From: Naumovozyma dairenensis CBS 421
Lineage: Eukaryota; Ascomycota; Saccharomycetes; Saccharomycetales; Saccharomycetaceae
Reading direction: 5' to 3'
Length of the DNA stretch: 64,000 bases
NCBI RefSeq assembly: GCF_000227115.2
Contig: NC_016483.1
Span: 806,001-870,000 of the forward strand
Numbering within the stretch: the first letter of the stretch is position 1; the number at the start of each line of letters is the position of its first letter. The translations under genes and the position numbers were made by a program. The notes under the pieces are model-generated. The model was not told the origin of the DNA, ran no database searches, and worked only from the letters and a program-made list of their open reading frames with translations. Of this stretch, positions 21,682 through 29,912 are shown one piece after another.

Positions 21682-21689
21682 CTCCACAG
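21682..21689. repeat. Left 8-bp target-site duplication
   Basis: CTCCACAG directly before the left inverted repeat. It matches CTCCACGG at 22749-22756 in seven of eight positions. Eight-base duplications are the rule for hAT transposons. Confidence 0.7.
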
Positions 21690-21706
21690 TAGGCCTGGTC
21701 GCGCAA
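21690..21706 (+). repeat. Left terminal inverted repeat of hAT-like element
   Basis: TAGGCCTGGTCGCGCAA pairs with the right end with two mismatches. It is followed at once by CTTGCCC-type subterminal repeats. Confidence 0.75.
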
Positions 21707-22220
21707 GAACCTTGCCCGTTGCCCGAGGTGGGCAAGGGCCATTTTTCATGACGAAATTTTGGGGGAAAAAACACGGGCAAGAAGGATCATATATTGGGGT
21801 AAACCCAGGGCAAGAACTTTTTTTCAAAAGCTGGATACACCATTACTTATATCCATTTAGGTGGCTACTTCTTCGTTAAAAGGTTTAAAGAACATCAGTT
21901 GTTCAGCCCCCTCTACACTGACAACATTTATTTGGGAACTCATTAAGAGGTTTGCCGATCTGCTCTACATTGGTCAGCTAGTTCAACTACAAAGATTAGT
22001 TAAGTCCAATTACAATCTGGAGTTTTTTCATTGCTTTACTCACTTAGTGTAATTTTCGGCATAAAATACAAGAAAGTGTACTAATCGCCATACTTTATAT
22101 GCAAAAGAGAGACATATATTTTTTATAGTTTTATAGTAATATACATATAAGATACTATATATATATATCCAGAAGATCACATCTGTATGAGCGAATATAT
22201 GTAGCCTGGATCAACCCCTT

Positions 22221-22366
22221 AGAACCCTTTAGGTATTCACCATATCCCTTTGTTATCCTAGCTGCTTATTATATAACTGAACCTATTATACTTGACTATT
22301 ATATATTATACCTGAACATATTAATAGATAACCCTGAACTATCAATAAGAAGTAAATTACATCTAA
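22221..22366 (+). repeat. LTR-like fragment, copy 2, inside the hAT-like element
   Basis: Direct repeat of 20717-20858 (about 70 percent identity by eye), located inside the transposon. The sequence after the shared block reads ATCTAACA, a plausible CA-ending LTR terminus. The start is not defined. If it is an LTR, it inserted into the DNA element. Confidence 0.4.
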
Positions 22367-22731
22367 CATCAATATCAATGAAATGGAGTTCCTTTAAAAC
22401 TATGTTAATCTATGTTGAATTCTGATAATGACAGTAGAATAACAAATTCCGTACCAATACATATATACCGTACTATCAATATATCAAATAAAACAATAAA
22501 ACAAACAATAAAACAAAACCCTACTGGCTTCCTTTTACATATAAATAGTACATAGCACCTACAGCCAAAATATAGCCTTCTTCCTTGGCCATGAAGGAAC
22601 TTGACTTACACATTTACATAATTCTTACCTTGGGGCAAGGATGGGGCAAAGTTGGGTAAATTTTTCTTGCCTGGGGGCAAGGCAAGACCTGCAAATTTTT
22701 TTCTAACTATGGGGCCAAGCTTGTCAAAAAG

Positions 22732-22748
22732 TTGCCCGATCAGGCCTA
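22732..22748 (-). repeat. Right terminal inverted repeat of hAT-like element
   Basis: On the minus strand this reads TAGGCCTGATCGGGCAA, the partner of the left end. GGGCAA here is part of the subterminal motif repeated through the last 120 bases of the element. Confidence 0.75.
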
Positions 22749-22756
22749 CTCCACGG
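22749..22756. repeat. Right 8-bp target-site duplication
   Basis: CTCCACGG, one base different from the left copy CTCCACAG. The mismatch implies some age since insertion. Confidence 0.7.
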
Positions 22757-22921
22757 GTCCTAAAAATACCTTAAAATCATGATGTCCGGATTTTCGGGAA
22801 AGGTCCAAATCTTTCTGCGTGATTGAATCATTGAGCCATGCGTAAAGTTCTGGAACCCAGCCACGGCTCTGTGTCAACAGCTTCAGAGAAAAGGAAGAAG
22901 GTGTACGGCACCCACACCCCA

Positions 22922-22937
22922 CGGCGGAAAAACTCCG
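22922..22937 (+). promoter_or_regulatory. Put3-type CGG-N10-CCG site
   Basis: CGGCGGAAAAACTCCG is CGG, ten bases, CCG. This is exactly the inverted-triplet spacing recognised by the proline-pathway zinc-cluster activator Put3. It sits about 660 bases upstream of the proline permease gene. Exact spacing next to a proline gene is suggestive, but binding is not shown. Confidence 0.5.
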
Positions 22938-23362
22938 TAATGTGTGACGCTTTCCATGTCAGCTCTCCCCTCGCCACCGCCCCCGACGATAGCCGTGTGG
23001 GTTCCCTACGTATTTTGTCTCTTGAGGAATGAATCAGAATGTTCTTCATCAAAAAAATGAAAAACTTTTGTGATTTAATGATCGAAGTATTATTCTTCAT
23101 TTTTTTGGGTCAATTTTTTTTGAGACAAAAGATTACGTACGTAGGTGGATGAAATGAAATGAAGTGAAGACACAAATCGTAGTCGTTGAAAGAAATATTG
23201 ACTAAAAAATATTAACAAAAAGAACTATATAAGTACGTAATATATCAGATCCTTTTTCACCCAATCATGTTTATCTTCTTTTCTTTGTTTTCCTAACTCC
23301 GGTTTTCTCTTGCCTTTCTTCTTTCATATCTAATCTGAATTTTTCTTTTTAAGGTTTGATTA

Positions 23363-23368
23363 GATAAG
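23363..23368 (+). promoter_or_regulatory. GATAAG nitrogen-control element
   Basis: A GATAAG core about 230 bases before the PUT4 ATG. GATA factors (Gln3, Gat1) drive PUT4 under poor nitrogen in S. cerevisiae. This is one short motif only. Confidence 0.35.
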
Positions 23369-23593
23369 CAAACGCAAAACCATATATTTACTATCTGAAT
23401 TTACCATTTTGGATATTAATTGGAAGGATATATCGCATCCAATTTTACATCAATTCATTCAGTCGCTCATTATACTTGTTATATATATATATTCTATTAG
23501 AATATTTTTGCTTTTGCTAAGAATATTTTTTGCTTTTCCACTTTGATAGAAAGAAAAGGAACAATTGGGATCGAAAAAGAAAAATAATTATTC

Positions 23594-25459
23594 ATGGCTC
23601 CATTCTCATTCATTAAAAAGTTCTCGAATAGAAAGAACGAAAATCATCAGTCGGAAAATTATGAGGTCAATAATAACGGCATCGATCTAGTAGATGTGGA
23701 TATTGACATTGAAGCAACCGCTAGTAATGATAATAATAAAAAAAATCCACAAATAATATACAATGAAAAATCATACAGTCAAGATGAACTTCAAACAACT
23801 TCACCAACGATAATAGATTCAATTGACGATGAAGCGGAAAAGGAACAAGGAAAAGAACGTAGTAGCAGTAATGGTGAATTGAAACAAGGTCTGAAATCAC
23901 GTCATATTCAATTGATTGCCCTTGGTGGTACAATAGGAACATCTCTTTTAGTCGGGACATCTTCCGCTTTAGCCAATTGTGGTCCAGCTGGTCTTTTCAT
24001 TTCTTATTTAATCATTTCAACCTTTGTTTATCCAATTATGAATGCATTAGGTGAAATGGTTTGCTTTTTACCAGGTAATGGATCTGATTCTGCTGGTTCC
24101 GCAGCACATTTAGTTCATAAATATGTCGATCCTTCATTAGGGTTTGCAGCAAGTTGGAATTATTATTATTGTTTCGTAATTCTAGTGGCTGCAGAAGTAT
24201 CAGCTGCATCTGGTGTCATTGAATATTGGGCTTGGGCTGAACATGTTCCTAAAGGTGCTTGGATTACCATATTCCTATCATTAATTGTCATTCTAAATTT
24301 CTTACCAGTAAATGTTTATGGTGAATCAGAATTCTGGTTTGCTTCCATTAAGATTCTTTGTATCACAGGTTTAATCATTTTATCCTTTATCTTATTCTGG
24401 GGTGGAGGTCCAAAATCTGATGGTATATTAGGTTTCAGATATTGGAAAAATCCAGGATCTTTTGCTCATCATATCACTGGAGGAGGTGGAGGTAATTTCC
24501 TTGACATCTACACAGGTATCATTAAAGGTGGATTTTCTGTTATTCTCGGTCCGGAATTAGTTTGTTTAACAAGTTCAGAATGTGCAGATCAAAGAAGAAA
24601 TATTGCAAAAGCTTCAAAGAGATTTGTTTGGAGATTAATGTTTTTCTATATCTTAGGTTCTTTATCCATTGGTGTCATTGTGGCTTATAACGATCCTGTA
24701 TTGCAAAATGCTTTAGCACAATCTAAAGCGGGTGCTGGTTCATCTCCATTCGTGATTGGTATCCAAAACGCAGGTATAAGAGCTGTACCTCACATTGTGA
24801 ACTTTTGTATCCTAACAAGTGCTTGGTCTGCAGGTAATGCATATATGTTTGCAAGCTCTAGATCTCTTCTAACAATGGCAAGAAATGGGAATGCTCCAAA
24901 GATCTTCTGTAGAATAAACCAGCTTGGTGTTCCATACACTGCCGTGGGAGCATCCTTATTATTAAGTTGTTTGGCATATTTGAATGTTTCCTCTTCTACA
25001 GCTGACGTCTTCAATTGGTTCTCAAATATCAGTACTATATCTGGTTTTATTGGATGGATTTGTGCATGTGTCGCTTATATCAGATTCCGTAAAGCAATCA
25101 CATATAATAAACTTACTCATAGAATTCCATTTAGAGCAAAGGGTCAACAATATACTATTTGGTATTCACTTTTCTGGGTTAGTTTGATTACTTTGACAAA
25201 CGGGTATGCAATCTTTATTCCAAGAAATTGGAATGTTAAGGATTTCATTGCTGCATATATCACTTTACCAATCTTCATTGTTCTTTGGATAGGACATAAG
25301 GTTTTCACTAGAACATTATTGAAGGCATGGCTACGTCCAATCGATAAAATTGATGTCTATACTGGCTTGGAAGAAATTGAAGAATTAACAGAAGAGTTAA
25401 ACGCAAATAGGCAGGCACCAAAAAATAAATGGGAAAAATTTATGGCCATTTTATTATAA
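23594..25459 (+). CDS. PUT4: Proline permease Put4
   Basis: A 621-residue amino-acid/proton symporter of the yeast AAT family, close to S. cerevisiae Put4 (YOR348C, 627 residues), the high-affinity plasma-membrane proline permease. The first 105 residues are hydrophilic and acidic, with Lys residues that could serve regulation by ubiquitin. The transporter core starts with the family signature LKSRHIQLIALGGTIGTSLL, whose GGTIGT segment is the substrate-binding unwound helix. About twelve hydrophobic segments follow (for example FFYILGSLSIGVIVAYNDP and IVNFCILTSAWSAGNAYMF), then a hydrophilic C-tail. PUT4 next to CIN1 is the S. cerevisiae order, which supports Put4 over the related Gap1 or Gnp1 permeases. 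Expression is probably under nitrogen control. Confidence 0.92.
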   Translation: MAPFSFIKKFSNRKNENHQSENYEVNNNGIDLVDVDIDIEATASNDNNKKNPQIIYNEKSYSQDELQTTSPTIIDSIDDEAEKEQGKERSSSNGELKQGLKSRHIQLIALGGTIGTSLLVGTSSALANCGPAGLFISYLIISTFVYPIMNALGEMVCFLPGNGSDSAGSAAHLVHKYVDPSLGFAASWNYYYCFVILVAAEVSAASGVIEYWAWAEHVPKGAWITIFLSLIVILNFLPVNVYGESEFWFASIKILCITGLIILSFILFWGGGPKSDGILGFRYWKNPGSFAHHITGGGGGNFLDIYTGIIKGGFSVILGPELVCLTSSECADQRRNIAKASKRFVWRLMFFYILGSLSIGVIVAYNDPVLQNALAQSKAGAGSSPFVIGIQNAGIRAVPHIVNFCILTSAWSAGNAYMFASSRSLLTMARNGNAPKIFCRINQLGVPYTAVGASLLLSCLAYLNVSSSTADVFNWFSNISTISGFIGWICACVAYIRFRKAITYNKLTHRIPFRAKGQQYTIWYSLFWVSLITLTNGYAIFIPRNWNVKDFIAAYITLPIFIVLWIGHKVFTRTLLKAWLRPIDKIDVYTGLEEIEELTEELNANRQAPKNKWEKFMAILL

Positions 25460-26021
25460 TCTGAAAGAAAAAGAAAAACTAAAAAAAGGAAAGCATTCCA
25501 AATGATACCAAATTGTTGATAGATGAGCAGCTGGTTCTGTGACTTCATAAAATATCATACATATATATATTTGTCTCTATTCTTATTTAATGTAATGACT
25601 TTAATGACTACTTCTTTAAATAACTGTTTATCTTTTTATACATCAATGAGGATTTTCAAATAGATTTTATACCTTTTTGGAGAATGAAAATCTTTCTCTA
25701 TTTTTATATTCGCTTTTATGTAAAGAACCTTGTTGATTTTGTGTTCCTTTGTCTAAGCTGGGTGAAAACGTAATCATATTTTTGTAACCCAAAAACAATT
25801 TCTTCTATTTAGGAAGATTATAGCCACTGAATTATATGTTTAATAAATTCTATACAATAACACATGAAAAAATAATGATCAAAAAGTCTATAAGATTAAT
25901 AAATAGGTGATATAGCCTATAGTTATACCAGAATTATACAACGAACAACAAGTCGTTACTATTCTTTAACACTAAAATCGCTCGCTAATCGACGGAAAGT
26001 TGATCTGTCGTCATTTACTTT
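25460..26021. other. PUT4-MIP1 convergent spacer and synteny breakpoint
   Basis: AT-rich sequence between two convergent stops, with T-rich stretches that could end transcripts in both directions. In S. cerevisiae PUT4 and MIP1 are about 17 genes apart, so a chromosome break point lies here or at the mirrored end. I see no tRNA, LTR or other repeat at the junction. Confidence 0.5.
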
Positions 26022-29000
26022 TCATTTTACTTGAATATTTTTTAATTTCATATTGCCTGTGTCATTACTTAAGGCGACACTGTGTAAAATGTTATAATCC
26101 TCTCCCGAACATGTTGGTTCAATTTTTATTGGTTGTACATCAACACTATAATCAGTTAAGAAAGAATTTTCCATAATATTTTTCTTTCGTATTTTCTTAC
26201 CTTTAACATCTCTCAAATAGTCTAACAATCCATATTCCGTCTTGTAACCATTTTTATGGAACGACTCCGCTGTAGCCTCTTTTAAATACGAATTCTCCAA
26301 ACTGTCTACTTTCCATTTCGTATCTTGAACTTGCATCTTTAAAAAATATTTCCAAAAATCTTTGCTATATGCTCTATTATATTCAGAAAATACTGGCTCT
26401 CTATATTTGTAAGAGAACTGAGAGACATCTACCGAAGAATCCGGATCTATCAATAATGATTCAGGTTTTGCAAGAAGTTTAATGATATCCAAATTCTCAC
26501 CATGTGGAATTGGTACTTTATTCGAGGGGGTTGTGCAATCCATATCCACTTCCTTTCTCATGACATGATCAATATCAACAGCCGAAAAGAAAGCACAATT
26601 TTGAGGTAAATCATCAATACCCATTTGTTCACAAAAGATCGCTCTTGTCCAAATATTACTAATTTGTAATGCCATGGCCACTTTATATTTATCTTTCTCC
26701 GAAGCAAGATATCTAATTTCATCATGAATGGAAATCGTTAATCGGGCATTCAAGTTATATTTCGCAATTAAGTAAGTCATAGAACAACATAATAAATGGA
26801 GATAGTCAACACCTGATGATTGAATTGCCCAATTAATCCTTGATGGCAAGAACGAATTCGATTTCAGATTTCTTTTCATCAATGACGTTGTTATCCCACA
26901 ACCTAATACAGGAGTTTTGGCCTCGTCTTGTTCTGCAATACTTTCCAATTTATTGAAAAGAATAGATTCTGAACCACCAAACCAAAATTTTTTAAATATT
27001 TTTGATCTTTTAGTTTTACCTTTGGTATTTTCGTATAATTTAATAGCTGTTTCTTTAGCTTCTTCATCACCAAGTGAAGGGTTAAATCTCTTCAATAATT
27101 GACCTGCAAATTTAACTCCAGCACCATATATTCTCCCATAATTAAATATTTTAGCTTCATTACGTGAACATCCTAAAATTTGTGCTGTTTTCGTATGCAA
27201 ATCTGTACCTTCATTTTTAGTACCTTCCAAACACATCCATCCAATGGCTGTCCCACCATGGATGTTAAAAACAGAATCACCAACTAGTGATGCAATCCAC
27301 AATTCCTCACTATCAACATCTGCTCCGACAAAACAATAACCTTTAGGTGCTTTGATTAAGGTCTTCAACTCAGATCCAATTCTATTACCCTTTGCGTTCG
27401 ATGCTGTTAACCAGGTATTTTCAACTGCTCTTCTAGTAACGGTTCCCATTGGAATAACTGTTGGTAATATTATAGCGAGATTATCCTGTTCATTAAAAGC
27501 ATCAACTGATGATGAAGAACTGAGCTCTTGGAATTGGTCAGGGAAATCCTTTCGAGATACAACAAATTGAGACTTAATTCTTTCTCTAGCTGCCATCCAA
27601 TAAGATCCAGATGAATTCATATTTAATGCCTGATGAGCTAACTCAGAATCAGATTTGAGAACGCCTTTTTCGAAAAAATGGATGTACGGTTTACTCAGTA
27701 ATGTAGTGCAATTAAATGCTGGACCATTGGGATGAGGAACTTTTAACAATATTTGATCACTTGTACCATCCTCATTAATGGAATTAGTATCACGTCTGTA
27801 TTGAGCAATGGAATCCTCATCAGCAATTATGTAATTTTTTGATTTAAATGTTTCAAATTCATCTCTATGGACAGGGAAGCACCATCCAGATTCTTTAGTC
27901 CATACAACAGGATGATCTTCCCAAGATAGTTTAAAGAAAATTGGTATACTTCTAGATTTTATAGTTATTTGTGGTGTTTTCGAATCTTTGTTGGCAAATA
28001 AACTTCTGTACCACTCAGGGTACCCCGGTAATTTTTGACCTTTAACTGGTACACCTTTTTTCGTCATACGTATAGGTTTCATGGTCCAGTCTAATTGTCT
28101 TAACCATGGATCTTTGGGTACGACTCGTGATAATTTTTCAGAATCATCTTTCAGCTTGACAAGTTCTTCAATTGATTCTATGATTTTATTTTCTATCATT
28201 AATTTGGAATTTTGATATAATTCTTCAGCGTTTTGAATATAGTTATTCCAAGCAGTTTCAGTAGTAGGAAGTATGAAGGAACTTAGAGCTCTGAGAGCTC
28301 CAAATGAAACAGGATGTGGACATTTCTTCAAGAACATTCGAAGCACTTTATCAAATACACGGCTTGTTGCATCAACATCATCACTACAATAAGTCATTAA
28401 TTTTTGAAAATTCTCTACTACAATAGTTTTATCCAATGATGCGAAATAATCACGAGGTTCTTTATCCATTTTGATTCCGCAATGGAATAATGCAACATCA
28501 CTTAATGAGTTCATAGTAGAAACATTTAACCATGGATCTTCCTCCTCTTCTAAGTTATTCAAGGAGCTGGTACTTATTCCAGTTATCCCATCCGTATCCT
28601 CAGTTTCAGTGGTCGTCCTCATGCTTTCTTCAACTTTAGCTTCTTCTTCTTCGAGTAATTTCCGCTTCTTTTTCATTTGAACAAACATTGGCCTTTGTCT
28701 TGAACACAACCCAGAGGTTGCGACATGCAATGATTGTGTATCCAAGAAAAATGTTTTGGAAGGTTTGAAATTGTATTCTTCAAGGACACGAGCTCTATCG
28801 TAACCCACATTATGACCTATTATTAATCTTGGGGTTGTTGTATTGTCACCTAACGGTACTAAATGTTTGATTTCATCAGAATCATTGGTGGTATCTGCAT
28901 CACAGATATATGGTGAGCACCAAGAATACCATGCCTTATCGGAGACTGCTGTAGCTAAGGTAGGATATGGTGAGAGTTTGTACATAGTTTCTACATCAAA

Positions 29001-29540
29001 CACTATAGTTGTCTCTTTAGGATACGGTACTTGTTCTGGCTTTTTATTAGGTTCATATCTTGTCCAACCTGGAGTTCTAACCCATTGTAAAGGTTTCGGT
29101 ATTATAGTTGTGAATTTATTAAGAGCCATCGTCTTATATGGTTCTGATGCAAAATGACCTAGTTTTTGGAAATGTTCATCTAACGAATTGCCTTGTAATT
29201 TCGGGAGTTCAAAAGAGATAGGTTCTGAAATGGAAGTTTTCTTGCCAAGAAGTCCATGGTTTTTTAATAATTGTTTAGAAAGGTTGATTAAGTTTGCACG
29301 TTCTTCAGTAGTCATCGATTCTTCTTTGAGACTATGCTTTTTGTTACCGAATAATTGAGCATGGAGGGACTTACTTAGGTGTTGAATACCAACAGGATTT
29401 ATTCTTGGAGTTTCTTTGAAGGTAATTGGTTCAGTAGATTGATATCTTCTTGATAACTGAAACCTAAGTCTGTGATAAACGATGAGCTGAGATCTTGAAA
29501 ATCGCCTTGATGGAATTCTCTTCACGGTAAACGAATGCAT
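26022..29540 (-). CDS. MIP1: Mitochondrial DNA polymerase gamma
   Basis: Mip1 (YOR330C) is the sole replicative polymerase of yeast mitochondrial DNA. The 1,172-residue frame starts with a basic presequence (MHSFTVKRIPSRRFSRSQLI). The 3'-5' exonuclease has motif I at TIVFDVET (Asp182, Glu184). The family A polymerase has motif A at GADVDSEELW (about 738), the finger motif B at NEAKIFNYGRIYGAG (about 797) and motif C at ISIHDE (about 938). All catalytic acids are present. A C-terminal extension of roughly 190 residues beyond the catalytic core is shorter than that of S. cerevisiae (total 1,254), where the extension affects processivity. MRS2 is divergent across 372 bases. In S. cerevisiae VMA4 (YOR332W) lies between MIP1 and MRS2, and it is absent here. 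Confidence 0.96.
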   Translation of the reverse strand: MHSFTVKRIPSRRFSRSQLIVYHRLRFQLSRRYQSTEPITFKETPRINPVGIQHLSKSLHAQLFGNKKHSLKEESMTTEERANLINLSKQLLKNHGLLGKKTSISEPISFELPKLQGNSLDEHFQKLGHFASEPYKTMALNKFTTIIPKPLQWVRTPGWTRYEPNKKPEQVPYPKETTIVFDVETMYKLSPYPTLATAVSDKAWYSWCSPYICDADTTNDSDEIKHLVPLGDNTTTPRLIIGHNVGYDRARVLEEYNFKPSKTFFLDTQSLHVATSGLCSRQRPMFVQMKKKRKLLEEEEAKVEESMRTTTETEDTDGITGISTSSLNNLEEEEDPWLNVSTMNSLSDVALFHCGIKMDKEPRDYFASLDKTIVVENFQKLMTYCSDDVDATSRVFDKVLRMFLKKCPHPVSFGALRALSSFILPTTETAWNNYIQNAEELYQNSKLMIENKIIESIEELVKLKDDSEKLSRVVPKDPWLRQLDWTMKPIRMTKKGVPVKGQKLPGYPEWYRSLFANKDSKTPQITIKSRSIPIFFKLSWEDHPVVWTKESGWCFPVHRDEFETFKSKNYIIADEDSIAQYRRDTNSINEDGTSDQILLKVPHPNGPAFNCTTLLSKPYIHFFEKGVLKSDSELAHQALNMNSSGSYWMAARERIKSQFVVSRKDFPDQFQELSSSSSVDAFNEQDNLAIILPTVIPMGTVTRRAVENTWLTASNAKGNRIGSELKTLIKAPKGYCFVGADVDSEELWIASLVGDSVFNIHGGTAIGWMCLEGTKNEGTDLHTKTAQILGCSRNEAKIFNYGRIYGAGVKFAGQLLKRFNPSLGDEEAKETAIKLYENTKGKTKRSKIFKKFWFGGSESILFNKLESIAEQDEAKTPVLGCGITTSLMKRNLKSNSFLPSRINWAIQSSGVDYLHLLCCSMTYLIAKYNLNARLTISIHDEIRYLASEKDKYKVAMALQISNIWTRAIFCEQMGIDDLPQNCAFFSAVDIDHVMRKEVDMDCTTPSNKVPIPHGENLDIIKLLAKPESLLIDPDSSVDVSQFSYKYREPVFSEYNRAYSKDFWKYFLKMQVQDTKWKVDSLENSYLKEATAESFHKNGYKTEYGLLDYLRDVKGKKIRKKNIMENSFLTDYSVDVQPIKIEPTCSGEDYNILHSVALSNDTGNMKLKNIQVK

Positions 29541-29912
29541 TTAGGATAGGAGTTTGATACCCTCTATCTAGGAGACAAGATACAATAACGTTAAAATGTG
29601 GTAGAATAAGAATTTGTAACCTTCTTATTGAGTCCTGTTTTACCAATCTTTCAGCCAATTCATTTATGATATATTTCATAAATTTAATATTGTATATTAC
29701 ATTATTTTTCACTTCCAACTAGACGCGAAAACGAACATGAAACAGAGAAACCTTTCCTTAAATCAAAAACCAAGTCATTTAAATTGAGATGACCAAAAGC
29801 TGTTAGTGTTGCGAGCATAGAACAACAAATCAGCATCTTGTAATTATTGTGAAATTCTCCACCAATTTCTTTTTTGGTTAACTACATTTCCCCACCTTAG
29901 GTACATTATTAT
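29541..29912. other. Divergent MIP1-MRS2 promoter
   Basis: A 372-base shared promoter of two mitochondrial-protein genes. It is AT-rich and I recognise no specific site. A 71-codon minus-strand frame from an ATG at about 29679 overlaps the MIP1 start in another frame. It would matter only if MIP1 transcripts began upstream of it. Confidence 0.4.

Larger units (their letters stand above)
20303..21689. other. CIN1 promoter and unassigned spacer
   Basis: Left part of the long CIN1-PUT4 gap. It contains the CIN1 promoter, an LTR-like fragment at 20717-20858, and about 800 bases (20860-21680) in which I see no gene. Short hydrophobic frames such as 21029-21238 lack any similarity I can name. Confidence 0.4.
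21690..22748. mobile_element. Non-autonomous hAT-like DNA transposon
   Basis: The ends form imperfect terminal inverted repeats: TAGGCCTGGTCGCGCAA at 21690 and, read from the other strand, TAGGCCTGATCGGGCAA ending at 22748 (15 of 17 match). They are flanked by an 8-bp duplication. Both subterminal regions are studded with the same short motif, GGGCAAG or its complement CTTGCCC. On the left it occurs at about 21710-21747, 21775 and 21811. On the right variants occur at about 22633-22690 and 22733. Subterminal motif clusters with 8-bp duplications are characteristic of hAT elements, which are known in Saccharomycetaceae. The 1,059-bp interior has no long frame and no transposase motif that I can see, so the copy is non-autonomous. 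An LTR-like fragment lies within it, suggesting an old insertion. Only the family assignment is inferred. The repeats and duplication are seen directly. Confidence 0.75.
22757..23593 (+). promoter_or_regulatory. PUT4 upstream region with GC-rich island
   Basis: The first 260 bases after the transposon are strikingly GC-rich for this genome (about 22820-23010, with runs such as CTCGCCACCGCCCCCGACG) and include the Put3-type site. The rest is AT-rich, with a GATAAG element at 23363-23368 and a TA tract at about 23480-23491 near the gene. The small frames in the island show no recognisable protein. Confidence 0.5.

Noticed and set aside
20345..23593. A decayed transposase gene inside the hAT-like element
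   Set aside because: The longest frame (about 63 codons at 21861) has no recognisable hAT motif, so no transposase is claimed.
29464..29718. A small minus-strand gene at the MIP1 start
   Set aside because: Its longest form begins at TTG, it overlaps the MIP1 presequence in another frame and it resembles nothing known.
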